DNA from: Spodoptera frugiperda
Taxonomy: Eukaryota; Arthropoda; Insecta; Lepidoptera; Noctuidae
Direction of reading: 5' to 3'
Assembly: GCF_023101765.2 (NCBI RefSeq)
Contig: NC_064216.1
Coordinates: 8,683,545 to 8,747,544 of the forward strand
DNA: 64,000 bases
Positions within the stretch are counted from its first letter, which is position 1, and every line of letters starts with the position of its first letter. A model generated the notes under the pieces. The model searched no databases, was not told the DNA's origin, and worked only from the letters and a program-made list of their open reading frames with translations. Positions 24,891-36,164 of this stretch are shown one piece after another. A program made the translations under genes and the position numbers.

Positions 24891-25985
24891 AAACGTTCTT
24901 GAGAGTTAAGTAATATTTACTGCTTTTAATCTACAAAGAAGTAAGTAAAGAAACACATCAATAAATGCCACACCCTGCTTAATACAAAGGGAATTCATTA
25001 AAAAAAAAATAGAATTTTTATTACAACAATGAGAATTATAAAAGAAATTCCTTATAATATGTAGAAACTCAAACACTTTTGTCATCACCTATACTTCTAT
25101 TTAATACCGACCTCAAGTGCGTGCCAACATCAAATACTCCAATGATGAAACCTCTTTGCTTCACAAACTTTATAGTTATTGAAACTCTATTGTCCTTTAA
25201 CGTTCAGCCATAAAATATTAAAAAATAAACGTTCTTTAAAAGTAAAAAGTTTGAACAAAAAAAGGTTCGATTTGTCCGTTATCAAAAAGTCTCAAGTGGC
25301 TTTTTTTAGCTGTTTGCAAAGAGATTATGTTTTTAAAAAAGTAAATACAATAGCTTAGATAAGGCAGTCTTTGGCGCCAATGAAGAATGTTACCGTTTTA
25401 TTCGGTTAAGAGTATTTTTTGTACTTAATTATGTACTTACGCAATGAGATAAGTAAAAATTCCATTTACAACAATTTCGTAGAAAACTGATAAAAGATCG
25501 TGCTCTTTATTTTTACAATACTTAAAATACTATCTAAAGTTTAAAAGTGCAGTCTAGACGTATAAAAACTGACCGAATTTCGACGTAATGTGTCACCGAA
25601 ATTTTTACTCTCAATCACGTAGGTAAGTATCATACATTCATGATGACTTGATGACCGAGGGAACTATCTAGATGGCTAAGAATCCTTTTAAAGGGGATTG
25701 TATTAATGGTATGTCATAACAATAACAATACCAATATAGAAAACCTCTAAAAAGTTCATAAACAAAGAACACCACATCCACAAAGCACAATTGAATACGT
25801 TCGCATATTTTACTAAAACTCGATCACTATTCCAATTAAGCATTCGAACGAAACAATCGGAAAAAAACAATCGGAATACCTTTCTAAAAAAAAAAACACA
25901 AATCTTTTAGCAATAAATCAATTCAAACATTATTTATATTTACAAAATTCCATCAAACTCTGCCCTTGTTATCGTTTGTTTATTC
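24891..25985. other. Non-coding AT-rich stretch
   Basis: No supported gene or clear repeat. Confidence 0.4.
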
Positions 25986-26130
25986 AACGGCGCATGCGCA
26001 TGCATGTTAGCTACGCAATCACGTACGCACTTTGTCTTCGAAGAACCATCAGGAACGCGGCCCGTATCGAATTGCAGTCAACTATTGAAAGAACGGGATC
26101 GAGATCATCGATAACGGTAATCGATTACGA
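25986..26130. promoter_or_regulatory. Putative regulatory patch: NRF1/Ewg-type and homeodomain palindromes
   Basis: GCGCATGCGC at 25990-25999 fits the NRF1 (insect Ewg) half-site palindrome. TAATCGATTA at 26118-26127 is a P2-type paired-homeodomain dimer site, next to CATCGATAACGG, and the intervening DNA is CpG-rich. These are motif matches only, with no exon attached. Confidence 0.35.
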
Positions 26131-26170
26131 TTAACGATTATGTTTGATAATCGAATCAATACTGGCTGGC

Positions 26171-26270
26171 TACTACTAATATGTATTATAAATGCGAAAG
26201 TTTGTGTGTATGTTTGTTACTCAATCACGTCAAAACAGCTGAAGGGATAGGGATGATACAGGGGTTATTT
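26171..26270 (+). mobile_element. 5' fragment of Lep1-type Helitron
   Basis: TACTAATATGTATTATAAAT, GCGAAAGTTTGTGTGTATG and AAAACAGCTGAAGGGATAGG match the start of the lepidopteran short Helitrons. The 3' hairpin and CTAGT end are absent. Confidence 0.6.
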
Positions 26271-27445
26271 ATACCAAGGAACCCAGAACGAAAACCCTGG
26301 AAAAAGCTAGTTAAAAGAACAAATCTGAGGGTTGATTACAGAGTTTGTCAAATCGTAGTGCGTCTACGAACAGAGTTTTTGAGAGTAGATGGCGAAATAG
26401 CTTCTCTGAAATATTCACTATCGTTCGCATACGCGCTCACATCACTTGCGGCTAAAGATTTTGTATCTGTAGTGCCTACAATGTTCTTTTTTATTAGAAT
26501 AAAAAAGTACGTATCAAAAACGTGTATTTGTAGTTCATTCTATATAAGAGACACCCCATTATATTCTATTGAAGATCTTCCCCCATACTATATGGCTTCT
26601 GTAACTAGTCTGGTGTCCGAGCAGGTGCGCATGCGCGTCCTCGTGAGGTATTGCGGTCAAGCAGCGCCCGCGCAGTATCACTTAACACGAGATGCCGTGA
26701 CAACCGCACTCACGTTGTAAGGGACGTGGATTGTGTTAGTAGTTGGTATATGACCTTAAGTAGGAATTAAAAATAGGGTGCACTATAATTATACTTGTAC
26801 TTGTAATTAATACGACATTGCTTGCTTATTTACTCGTACAAAACTACGAAGTGGAACACCCTATTTTCGCCAATAATATTATGAATCTTATGTGTAGGAT
26901 AGAAGATGCAGATTCGAGTATTAAACCAGAAACGCTAGACAGTCTCAAAGGTTGGCATTCTATCTTATTTTTTTTTCACTTCTCAAAGAGGGGACTTACC
27001 GCTGCAATGACAACGAGCCCAACTCTATCTACAATGGAGAAGAATATTAATAACTTACCATACCAAAGAACTGATTAGAACTAGCAGAAACTAACCCAGA
27101 GAGAATTGCGTTTGTCGCAGTTGTCGTACACCACAAAAGAAACAGAAATGGGTCATGATTGAAAGTAAAATAAACGTAGCTATTCTTTCTTTCTTTATTA
27201 CCATACTTCTACACCACAAGAGTTACCGACGATTAATCGCAAAATCGCATGTCCAGAGAAAAGAAACGCAAGCGATGAAGCGCGACTTCCATGGAAACGT
27301 AAACTACTTTTACATTCTTAGACCATTCATACGCAACACGTTGTTTACACGGTTTCCAAGCAAAAAACCCGATTCAACTGGTTGGGCAGGGTCACACCTA
27401 ATCGATGAACACGAGAGATTGTGTAATATCGATTTGTTTAAGTAA
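26271..27445 (+). other. Cluster of unexplained open frames (possible decayed gene or transposon)
   Basis: Three plus-strand frames follow one another: 26181-26720 (179 codons, whose start lies in the Helitron fragment), 26818-27078 (86) and 27155-27445 (96). None shows a domain that can be named. The 179-codon frame is the longest non-repetitive frame in the window, and its 3' part is GC-richer and holds a TGCGCATGCGCG NRF1-type motif (26626-26637). It could be a degraded element, a chance frame or pieces of spliced exons. It is not called as a gene. Confidence 0.3.
26770..26867. repeat. Small element with 11-bp perfect terminal inverted repeats
   Basis: AAAATAGGGTG at 26770-26780 is the exact complement of CACCCTATTTT at 26857-26867. 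The 98-bp unit is non-coding. It may be a tiny MITE, but no target-site duplication was confirmed. Confidence 0.45.
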
Positions 27446-27562
27446 TTTATGAGAAACAGGCTTAAAAATCGGTTTTCGGTAGACAGGTCTGCTGTATACA
27501 CATACATACACAAACTGTTTTAAACACAAATCTAATGAGTCAATGAAAAGTTAATGAGTATT

Positions 27563-27862
27563 TTTATGGTATAAGCTAGTAAACTAGCAGACGGATCACT
27601 TGATGGTAAGCAATCGCCGTCGCCCATGGACACCCGAAACATCAGAGGTGTTACAAGTGTGTTGCCGGCCTTTTGGGGGTTAGGAATTTAAGGGTTGTTG
27701 GAGAATCGAGGATTAGGAAGATTGGGAAGGGGTTTGAGCCAATTGAGCTAAGGAGCTAAGGCGTCCGGTAATCTCACTCACACAACGCAAGCGATTTTTC
27801 ACGTCGGTTTGCTGTGAGGCCGTGGTATCACTCCATTCGTGCTGAAGCATGGCTCGCCCACA
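27563..27862 (-). mobile_element. Interspersed repeat, family C, full-length-like copy
   Basis: Antisense copy of about 300 bp, running from TTTTTATGGTATAAGC through GTTGCCGGCCTTTTGGGGGT, AATCGAGGATTAGGAAGATT and CACACAACGCAAGCGATTTT to GTGCTGAAGCATGGCTCGCC. It is the most complete member in the window and can serve as the reference for the others. Confidence 0.78.
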
Positions 27863-29580
27863 CTTATGAGGCTGATTGACAAAGCATTATCAACATTGTA
27901 GACATGAATAAGTTCCATACAAAATGTGTCAAAATTCTATCCCTGGTAGACAAATTCACCGACAGCCTCGCCAGAAGACTACTTAAAGCCACAGCCTTGG
28001 AAAAAAATAGAACAGCGTAATAGTCATCATCGATGTCCTTAATCCCAATAAAAAATAGACCTCAGTTTACAAGACACAAACTTAATATTACGAGAAAAAA
28101 TCAAACAAGACCGACACCGAATAAAACGATGAAGTAGTTAATCATAAAATCCCCTGACAGGTACACGTTACCGCCATTAGTTTACATAATAATAATAACA
28201 TAACAACAGCAATATTACTTATTAGTCATCGCAATCACAAGCCTACGCAAATGCCATTGAGTACCTACTTGAGGCAAACAATTAAATACATGGAGATCCT
28301 AATCTTATGAGGAACTAAATGTTTTGATTTGAACTTCAATTAATGAAATTTTTTGTCAGGCAGGGTGGGAGATATCTGGTGGATGATCCGCTTTTGTCAG
28401 ATGCTATGCTATAAATTAATACAGCCTGCTTTTTTATGACCAGCCAATTTTTTTCTGAGAGCTATGATTATTCAAACATTCCATTTTTAAACAAACATAA
28501 ACTTTTTACAAAAATACTGAAGAAAATCGGTTAAAAAGAATACTAAAATGGTCAAAATAACTTTTATTTCAGAGGTCGGTGTTAAATAAGAAACAAACAA
28601 CAATAAAACAATCAGGCTGTATTAAACCCACGTAGGACCTAATGGTAAGCCTCTCATTAGGACACCGCGTACAATTTCAGGATCCATGTTAGAATTTTAC
28701 TGAGAAATTGAGAAATTTTTTCCCATTTAACTCTTAATATCAAGTGATTAAAGTAGGAATTTAATTAATCCGTGCATCTTTATGAATCATCATTAATGTT
28801 ATGTCGAAGTTACCAAACTGGCAACATATAAATGGTTTGATAAGGATCTCCTTTGTTTTAAAATAAAATAAAAACTGAAGCATGCGGATAAGATTGCGTT
28901 GTGTTGTGAACCTTAAATTAAATCCTCTTTGTATTTGAAGCTAACGTACTTTCCGTGTTGAGTTACTGAAGGTATATTATTATTATTAGGTAGAAATACT
29001 TAATTACATTTTGCTGTAATAACCGTAATGGCAGTAATATTGGAATAAATACATTAACTGTCGCCACCCCTACTCGTCCCGCGGGTATCGTTAGGTCTGA
29101 CTAAGGGATTACACACAGAAATATTAAATTATAATCTATGGGATTATACTTAGCCATTTTACAGAAATCAGCAGTACAGCAGCGTTATTTGCTAAACCTG
29201 ATAAATCTGAATCTTTACATTGCGATCTCCAATCCAGCCCGATGTAGGTACTGCTGATTTCAATAACTCAATCTCATTCCATTACCAATTAGAAACGATC
29301 GATTTTTGATAATAGTTCTATAGAGCTACCGTCAAAAATGAAGATCAGTACAAAGATTTTAGTAAGATGGGTTATTGAAATTGGCAGTGACCAAACGAAG
29401 GGATAATGAATAACTTATTTTTTTTAAATTGAAGAGGTCCTTAGCTCAGCAATGGACTATCACATTCTAGATGGTGTTAATGTTCACATTGATGCTTATT
29501 TGGAACTTAATCAGTCCCTTTAAACAACTTATAGAAAAGCTTAACAAACCTGCTAAGTTAACTAAAAATTCATAGTTTGC
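27863..29580. other. Non-coding stretch
   Basis: No supported gene or strong repeat. Confidence 0.4.
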
Positions 29581-29589
29581 TCAATTCAG

Positions 29590-29750
29590 AGACGCGGCGA
29601 CGTCGTGCAGACTATGCTGCCGCGTCTGCTCACGCTACTCATGATGAAAAGTCCCTCTGTGACTCGAAACTAGTAGAGCTTTTCTCGATTAATTTACCGT
29701 ATACCGTGATTTTTAGTTAATTTAGTATAACTCACTATAGTTATATTAAA
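29590..29750. repeat. GC-rich hairpin patch, probable transposon fragment
   Basis: AGACGCGGC at 29590-29598 pairs with GCCGCGTCT at 29619-29627 across a CpG-rich 20-base loop. It is followed by ATGATGAAAAGTCCCTCTGT. It stands out from AT-rich surroundings and resembles insect repeat DNA, but the family was not identified. Confidence 0.35.
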
Positions 29751-30770
29751 AAAAAAAACCTGCTAAGCTTATAATAATCATATCAATTTGCTGTATGCTT
29801 TGGTAATCGCATTCGTAATCGTAAGCGGGACAGTTACCGCGATCGCGATGGTATCGGACGCCTATCTAAGGACGTTATGAAAGTGCACCTGACGGGAACG
29901 AGTAGGGCTGTCGACTCATGTTGTAAACATTCGAAGTTCACATAAATGATCAATAGGGGCCTTGGATTTTTGAAACAGTTCTTTATCTGTTCTTGTCACA
30001 AGTGCTTTCTTATTAAATATTCAGAAACATAAGGATTCAATGAGAAAACATAAATTTAAAGGTTGATCTATACCTAGATTAAAATTTAGCTACTTACCTA
30101 ATTTCATAATATGTACATTAACAACTGCTAGATGAACCCTAAATTAATGAAGATAAAAAAAATCTAGATGCTTCCAACTCACTACCAGAGCGAATCTTAA
30201 AGTAGGTATTTAGGGCAAGTTCAGCAAAAACAAAAGCTATCAGTTGTTTTATACGTATAAATAAGTGTAACTGCCGTACTCAGATACATTTAATGATTAC
30301 TTAAACTATTCCCTAGTAATCGACTTTGTTCCGAAAACTAAACGAAAGCTAAGGACAGAGTTAAGTAACACGTAAATGACTGTGAATACGGCAGTAAGTA
30401 ATCAAAAATAATTACTTAATACCTTTTTAAAGGAATTATAATGCCTTTTAAAACACTTCTACCTAAATAAAGATGTTGTTTACTCTTACCGACAGGTGCA
30501 CTAAGTTTGCAAACCCTAGCCTGTGTCTGTGTCTATATTTAGTTCTCAATAAAAGTGTTAATGACGGCGCGTGTTCATACTCCATAGACAACTGTCTCCA
30601 CTTTCCTACAAGCTTCCATAAATGACTTTTGTTGAGCTTCGACTCCGACGCATGACCAATGATTTCTCAAAGTGAGAGGTGTAGTTTGTTTAGCTTTTTT
30701 TTGTATTGTGTTATTTGTAATGTGTACACATAGGTACAAATGATTATCTACATTATTTATGCAACGTCGA
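29751..30770. other. Non-coding stretch
   Basis: No supported gene or strong repeat. A 92-codon minus frame at 30575-30853 overlaps the SINE below and is not a gene. Confidence 0.4.
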
Positions 30771-30774
30771 TGCA

Positions 30775-31062
30775 ACGTCACGCCTTTTAAGAGTGGGAAT
30801 AAGTGCACATTACGGAACGCATTGCCCATTGCCGCTATGCAATGTGCAGCCACTTTTCACCATTTTGTGTTATAAGTCCCATGTAATAGGGCTGAGCCTT
30901 TGCCATATACTGGCCACAGTTCCAGACTCCGTAGTACTACTGTTTTTTTTTTTTTAAAAAAACCTAAAAATCCCAGTAATACATTGCCAGACCCGGGAAC
31001 AAACCCGAGACCCGTTGTCCAGAATTCGCACTTGCGACCACTCGACCAACGAAACAGTCTAA
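30775..31062 (-). mobile_element. tRNA-derived SINE (family E), nearly complete
   Basis: Read on the minus strand it starts with a tRNA-like head: CGTTGGTCGAGTGGTCGCAA (A-box TGGTCGAGTGG) and CTCGGGTTTGTTCCCGGGTC (B-box region). An A-rich segment, AGTCTGGAACTGTGGCCAGT and an AAAAGGCGTGACG end follow. The internal RNA polymerase III promoter boxes support a SINE. Partial copies are at 5490, 43180 and 57710. The overlapping 85- to 87-codon frames on both strands are repeat artefacts. Confidence 0.75.
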
Positions 31063-31319
31063 CCGCATTATTTAATAATACATATTTTATTGTCATTTCC
31101 CCAATAGTAACCAAAAGCAACCAATCTTACCTATGTAGGTACCTACTTATGAGGTAACATAAATATGATATGTGCAGCACTAGTTTTGGAAAGTATAAAA
31201 TTGACAATGTTATTATGTCGGCAAACAGTATCGTTATAAAATCTTGTAAAGATTTAAAATCGAATCTCCATAATTGTTATTATTAATAAAGACAAAATAA
31301 TTATAACATAGGTGCAACT

Positions 31320-31500
31320 AGCGACATCTAGTGTTCAGTAGAAATGTAAACTCACAAGAACGGAACTAAAGATATTCTACAGCGCCACCTATTGGTCAAT
31401 AGCGAATTTGTTATATGTACCTGGCTTGTATGTGTTTAGCTGTAGTATTCACTTTAAATTTGTAATTTTACGAAACTAGATGGCGCTATCTACCTATTTT
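31320..31500. repeat. Sequence with repeated 'GCGCCATCTA'-like motifs
   Basis: GCGACATCTAGTG (about 31321), AGCGCCACCTATTGG (about 31381) and CTAGATGGCGCTATC (about 31478) lie within 170 bases. The same motif recurs at 46619, 46695 and 47031. The motif is widespread in insect repeats. It probably marks an old retroelement but encodes nothing here. Confidence 0.45.
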
Positions 31501-31527
31501 TTTATTTCATTCAAATAACATGAAATA

Positions 31528-31990
31528 TTAAATTAAATTAAATTAAATTAAATATTCTTTATTCCAGGCATTTCAAACCCATAAGTTACACATACACATT
31601 ATAATTAAACAAACGTACATTAAAATTTTAAATAAAAACAAGATAAAAATATAAAAACTTAACCTAAATGAAACAGCAACAATATTGAAAATGGAATACT
31701 GATAATTTGCATTAACGATGTGGACAGTAATAATCTTACGAAAGTTAAATTGTATGTATAATATTTAGTACCTACAGTATTTTTAATTGAACATTTACTT
31801 ATTGTTTTTGTTACCTAAGAACGTGATGGCTGAGAGAAATGATGATTTAACTCCTTCCACGTGAACTTCAACTTCTAAATTAAGTTTTAAGGTACTTAAT
31901 AAAACATTATAATTTTCCACAAACTTCTTGCATGTAACAAAATGTATAAAATATTTACAATTGATTGCAAAAAATCGATGGCGGTACAAA
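31528..31990 (-). mobile_element. Likely 3' end of a non-LTR retrotransposon with (TTTAA)n tail
   Basis: On the minus strand, TGCCTGGAATAAAGAATATT carries an AATAAA signal followed by a (TTTAA)n simple-repeat tail (31528-31553 on the plus strand). That is the usual structure of a LINE 3' terminus. Upstream of it the sequence is AT-rich without a reverse-transcriptase frame, so it is strongly 5'-truncated. The extent to 31990 is approximate. Confidence 0.45.
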
Positions 31991-32068
31991 TGAAAACCGA
32001 TTACTAAAATCAATAAGAAATAAAATACTCTAGTAATGTGATCAGCTATTTCGTTAAGTTTAATAAGA

Positions 32069-32150
32069 GCTGCGGTGTCCGAGTGGTTAAGGAGATGGAC
32101 TTGAAATCCATTGGGTTCTACCCGCACAGGTTCGAATCCTGTCCGCAGCG
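32069..32150 (+). tRNA. tRNA-Ser (anticodon TGA)
   Basis: The 82-nt gene folds completely. The acceptor stem is GCTGCGG/CCGCAGC with discriminator G, and the D-arm is of serine type (GTGTCCGAGTGGTTAAGG). The anticodon stem ATGGA/TCCAT has loop CTTGAAA, giving anticodon TGA at 32102-32104. The long variable arm is characteristic of tRNA-Ser, and the T-arm is ACAGGTTCGAATCCTGT. It has no intron. A T4 run (32156-32159) just downstream is a Pol III terminator. CCA is not encoded, as expected for a eukaryote. It reads UCA codons (and possibly UCG). Confidence 0.97.
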
Positions 32151-32388
32151 TATTCTTTTGGTGAACATAAGGATTTTGGAAACAGTTGAAAATCATAAAT
32201 CACCATTTAAAATTAACTAATTATTGAAATTAACGTTAAAGTTGTATTGTTATCGACATAATTCCTTTTTTATTGCGAAAATAAACAAAAAATATATAAA
32301 TTACTGGAAATGATTATAAAAAGTGTATTTTTAATCAAAATAAGTGGATGAAACGAGAAGAAAAAAAAGTTGCAAATGCAAAAAGAAC

Positions 32389-32477
32389 TCCTTCGAGCCG
32401 GATTTGAACCAGCGACCTATGGATATCAGTGTTTATGCCTCTACAGTCCACCGCTCTACCAACTGAGCTATCGAAGG
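32389..32477 (-). tRNA. tRNA-Tyr (anticodon GTA) with 16-nt intron
   Basis: On the minus strand the gene starts CCTTCGATAGCTCAGTTGGT and ends with CTCGAAGGA. The acceptor stem is CCTTCGA/TCGAAGG. The anticodon GTA is complementary to 32442-32444. A 16-nt intron (32425-32440) sits one base 3' of the anticodon, the canonical site, and after its removal the tRNA is 73 nt. Nuclear tRNA-Tyr genes of insects normally carry such an intron. A T5 run follows on the minus strand (complement of 32380-32384). It converges with tRNA-Ser about 240 bp away. Confidence 0.96.
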
Positions 32478-33400
32478 TTAGAAATGAGTGACCAAATTAT
32501 GGGCTGTATTCAAACATGTTCTTGAATATGATCCTTCTTTTTTTTTGATATTTTAAAAATCAAGATATACATTCATAAAATAACTAAAAAAATATGGAAA
32601 AATGATTTAAAGATAGCATAAACGAAATGTGTTATTTTAAACGTTTAATATGTGTCTCTAATTTTGCATAAAACCTTATTTTGTTATACTTATTTAGTTA
32701 TTTTTCAATATTTTTTTGTACTTAACAATTGCACGTGCTCGTACAATAAAACTGTTTTAGTTTAGTAACACCTGTATTAAAACTCTAATTAATAACAAAA
32801 TAAATACATATCTAGAAAGAAAGAAAAAACATTTATTTCACACGTGAAAAATGCAAGTGACATGTAAGTAGTAATGCACGTTTTTGGGATTTACATTCGC
32901 ATTGCAACGCAATTTTTAATGCAACTATGAATCAATATCTGTATTTTTATACAAATAAATACGAATTACGTAATAATAAAGTAAATACATGCTGCTGTTC
33001 ATAATACCTATTTCCAACAGATAAATAACTAACGTTACGATTGAAGTAACTTTGTGCCATTTCCTCTTTTATCGTACTCAGTACTAGCTACTGAGATTCG
33101 TATCGTAGTAGGTAATTATTAATTTAATTGTTAATATACCTTTTACCTTACCTCAACTTTATTATTATTTAATAGAAAAGTATTTTATCGCACTTGAGAA
33201 CTTAAGTATTAACTAAACTTAAAAAGTCATTGCAATTTGTTGTGATTGTAAAATGTTGCTATTTAATTATGGTAGGGTGCAGGATATATTTCAAATATTA
33301 TTCATTGATTTGATATGAATGAATTAAAACAACAATATTAAAATGGTCTAAAATATTTTATTGATTATATTTCTTCAATATTATTTTGTTCGCTATAACT
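32478..33400. other. Non-coding AT-rich stretch after the tRNA pair
   Basis: No third tRNA, gene or well-defined repeat was found. Confidence 0.45.
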
Positions 33401-33404
33401 TTTT

Positions 33405-33530
33405 ATACACACTGGACGACTGGCTGCCGTACGAGTCGTGGACTCGCGGGTTCAATTCCCGCATCCAATCATTAGTTGTGTTATCCAAAATTGTATTCTG
33501 GGCAGGGTGTTATAGACCAGTGAATTGATT
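33405..33530 (+). mobile_element. tRNA-derived SINE fragment (family F)
   Basis: GGACTCGCGGGTTCAATTCC carries a good B-box (GGTTCAATTCC) but no complete cloverleaf. It is followed by a GTTATCCAAAATTGTATTCT GGG body, related to TGTGATCCACAAATTGTTGT in the antisense copy at 51945-52137. A SINE with a tRNA-like head explains the pseudo-T-arm. Confidence 0.6.
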
Positions 33531-34137
33531 AAAAACTCTTTATTGTACACCATATAAAAATACAACGCATAGGTAAACATTTAAAAATCAATAGTGCGGT
33601 TTTATTACTAAAAAGCAATCTCTTACAGAAAACCTTTGGATGGATAAGAAGTAAAGGAAAACATGGAGCAGGGTAAAGTAAAAGAGAAATAAGTATGTAT
33701 TGTATTTATAAAATAAATGCATCCACAATGTTCACAGTGTTTTTAATCCCACCAGAAAAACTTGAAACGCCTCACCTCTTTAGATCACTGAACTCCAAAA
33801 GTTTACAAACATGTAGTGTAGTGTAGATACATTTAGAATCGATACGATCTATTTCCATTCGGGTCGTATCCGAGTCGGATCCGGCTCGGTTCAAGACCAC
33901 TGACCGAGTATTTATATGCAAATAAACAAACTGAAATAGTCGGGAGCAAGCATTCGTTGTGGACTTAGTTTACGATAGTGTATTTGGAAAGAACTACCTC
34001 TTACCTCTACTACTTCGAGAGGTCGCAATTTAGGATTTGTGGTTACCTAAAATAAAGTACCTAGACGCTTGAGGTAGGTTTAGGAGTAGGTTTGAAGCAG
34101 TGCCGGTTTTAGCACTGCTAGTGCCCTTATTATTATT
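33531..34137. other. Non-coding stretch
   Basis: No supported gene or repeat. Confidence 0.4.
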
Positions 34138-34347
34138 GGGGGGGGGGGGGATCATCCAATGACTTCTCTCACCTCGCCTCACCTAAGGCGTCAGACTCTC
34201 ACTGACTAAAAACCACCCCGTTCCTACTCCTGCTTTTCGAACCGGAGCCCCGGTAAACCCGCTAGGTAGTCCGCAACTCCGGATCAGGCATCACCCCTAC
34301 TGGGCCCCATCTGTGGTGGTCTGATGGCTCTTTGAGGCGCACGCACC
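34138..34347 (-). mobile_element. Family A copy preceded by a 13-base G run
   Basis: Antisense copy: ATCATCCAATGACTTCTCTC, GACTAAAAACCACCCCGTTC, ACCGGAGCCCCGGTAAACCC and ACTGGGCCCCATCTGTGGTG. At the position of the usual A-tail junction there is a run of 13 G (34138-34150), unique in the window. Confidence 0.72.
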
Positions 34348-34394
34348 TGCTAGTGCCCTGGGCGAGATTTCTTCGGAGCTCCCCCTTTTGCTGA

Positions 34395-34560
34395 TGAGGG
34401 GAGCAAACCTTTAAAAGGCGCCTAGTTTTTTGTGGAAAATGACTAGGGAGTATGGAATTTTTACCTGACTCTAAAGTGACCCCAATGGCCACCCTCAGCA
34501 CAGCCCCTATAAGAGGCATTAATAGACTTACTATAGAGCCCGAAGCAAACAACCTGAGCG
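34395..34560 (-). mobile_element. Interspersed repeat, family B
   Basis: AAAGGCGCCTAGTTTTTTGT, GACTAGGGAGTATGGAATTT and TGGCCACCCTCAGCACAGCC are the antisense of the family B blocks seen at 63470-63625. It lies immediately beside a family A copy. The frames at 34262-34585 and 34452-34745 run through these repeats and are not genes. Confidence 0.6.
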
Positions 34561-35439
34561 GTACAACGTCGCCGTACCCTAACACCGCTACTGGTTTGAA
34601 TTTAGTGTATTCAGACGGCTTTCATAGAGATCTTGATGCTGATCCTAGCCACAGATTTTCGAGAACGGGAATCGGAATTCGGAACGACTACACAGAAAAC
34701 TTTCCCTCCTTTCTCTATCTGCCGCACTTGTGTCAACTAGATTGAGGATAACTGAGTTTTAATAACAAAAACCTTATATTAATATTTACTAAAAAACGCC
34801 TAACTTTTTCAGAGAAAGTCTATAGAAAGTGTGTAATGTTTACATTGCTAACCTCTCAAAATTGTGCGTACCTTAAACATGAAACAAGTGGGCGTTACAA
34901 CCAATAATTGTTTTCGCTCGAATATTTATAAAGTTCGCTGCGTGTAGGATGATTCAGACTTCTTGTTCATAATATAGACTCAAGCACATCAAAGTATACC
35001 AAACTGACAAACTTAGTCATTCGATTCTCAACCTTACATCTCTGTGGTAAAGTTGAAAATGTATTCAGCAGGTACTACCTATCTACCCACGCTAGTTACG
35101 TTTCCTAAGTGTTCTAGAGTTCTGGATGTGGAACTGAGTAATGAAACAATTTGTTCGTAATTAACATAAAGGTGAACTCGACTGTTTGTCTGTCAGTGTG
35201 TAAGACGTGGGAGTTCCTGTTAACATTCATAGTTTAATGCTGGCACCACACTATCGCGCACAAGTATTAAACTTTCCCACTACGCCCGAACTGAACGTTC
35301 ATGATGGCATCATCGGCAGGTGCCATTGTTAGAGTCGTGCCAATAGATGCAAGTGGTATGGTGTCGTTCCACTATGACAGAACTGTATTATCCCTAAGGC
35401 AAACTAGGACTAGGATAATATCAACCTACTGAGTATGGG
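34561..35439. other. Non-coding stretch
   Basis: Nothing recognised apart from repeat edges. Confidence 0.4.
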
Positions 35440-35640
35440 AGAGTCACGCGTCGACACGAATGGGCCGGCTCTACTAGAGTTATAGTACGGCCTCATAGAA
35501 AACTTACGTGAAACAACGTTTGCGTTGTGTGAGTGAATGGAGGCTCAATTCCCGATTCTACAACCTTTAAATTCCTAACCTCCAAAAGGCCGGCAACTCA
35601 CTTGTAACGCCTCTGGTGTTTGGGGTGTCCATGGGCAGTT
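35440..35640 (+). mobile_element. Interspersed repeat, family C (3' truncated)
   Basis: GTCGACACGAATGGGCCGGC, ACGTGAAACAACGTTTGCGT, AATTCCCGATTCTACAACCT, AGGCCGGCAACTCACTTGTA and GTGTCCATGGGC follow in family order. The end with CCGGCTTATACC is missing. Confidence 0.7.
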
Positions 35641-36130
35641 TAACTCTTCAAGGTTGCATTTTCCTATTAGTTAAGGTACCTACGTAGTACGAAGGTTTAT
35701 TTATCTCATTATGCCTTGCGCCTGGCTCTTACGGTACCTAGTATTCAAATTATATTGAAGTTACTGTGAGTTTTTTGCCTGATCCGGGAATTGAGGCACT
35801 CTACCAAAGTTTTCAAAGTGGGTACCAACTGGTAACTTTTAGAAAGCTAACAATTTATTGAGTTAATACCAAATTAAAATGCATGTAACCAAACACTGCC
35901 CCAATATTGTTAAAGAAACACAGAAAATAATTTTATTCTGAATTCTCATCAATTGGTTCGACAGCAAAATCTGCTGGCGCTCCGATAACGAAGAGCGTAA
36001 AATTAATTCTTAACCCTTTAAAGGCAGTTGAATCATGATTCCCAAAACAGCTGATTCATCCAATTTTATATTGCATGGCACCGGCAAGCGGTCAGAAGAA
36101 ATTAAAAACAGAATATTTAAATCGAAAAAG
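35641..36130. other. Non-coding stretch upstream of candidate promoter
   Basis: No gene or repeat recognised. Confidence 0.4.
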
Positions 36131-36164
36131 CTTATTCCAATTTCAAATGTAAATCACCGTCATT

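Noticed and set aside
31025..31062. Possible tRNA gene on the minus strand (GTTGGTCGAGTGGTCGCAAG)
   Set aside because: A- and B-box motifs are present but no closed cloverleaf; it is the head of SINE family E.
31795..32196. 133-codon minus-strand frame
   Set aside because: It runs antisense through the tRNA-Ser gene and AT-rich DNA next to a LINE tail; chance frame.
33420..33470. Possible third tRNA gene (good T-arm GCGGGTTCAATTCCCGC)
   Set aside because: No matching acceptor stem or D-arm; the body matches a tRNA-derived SINE seen at 51945.
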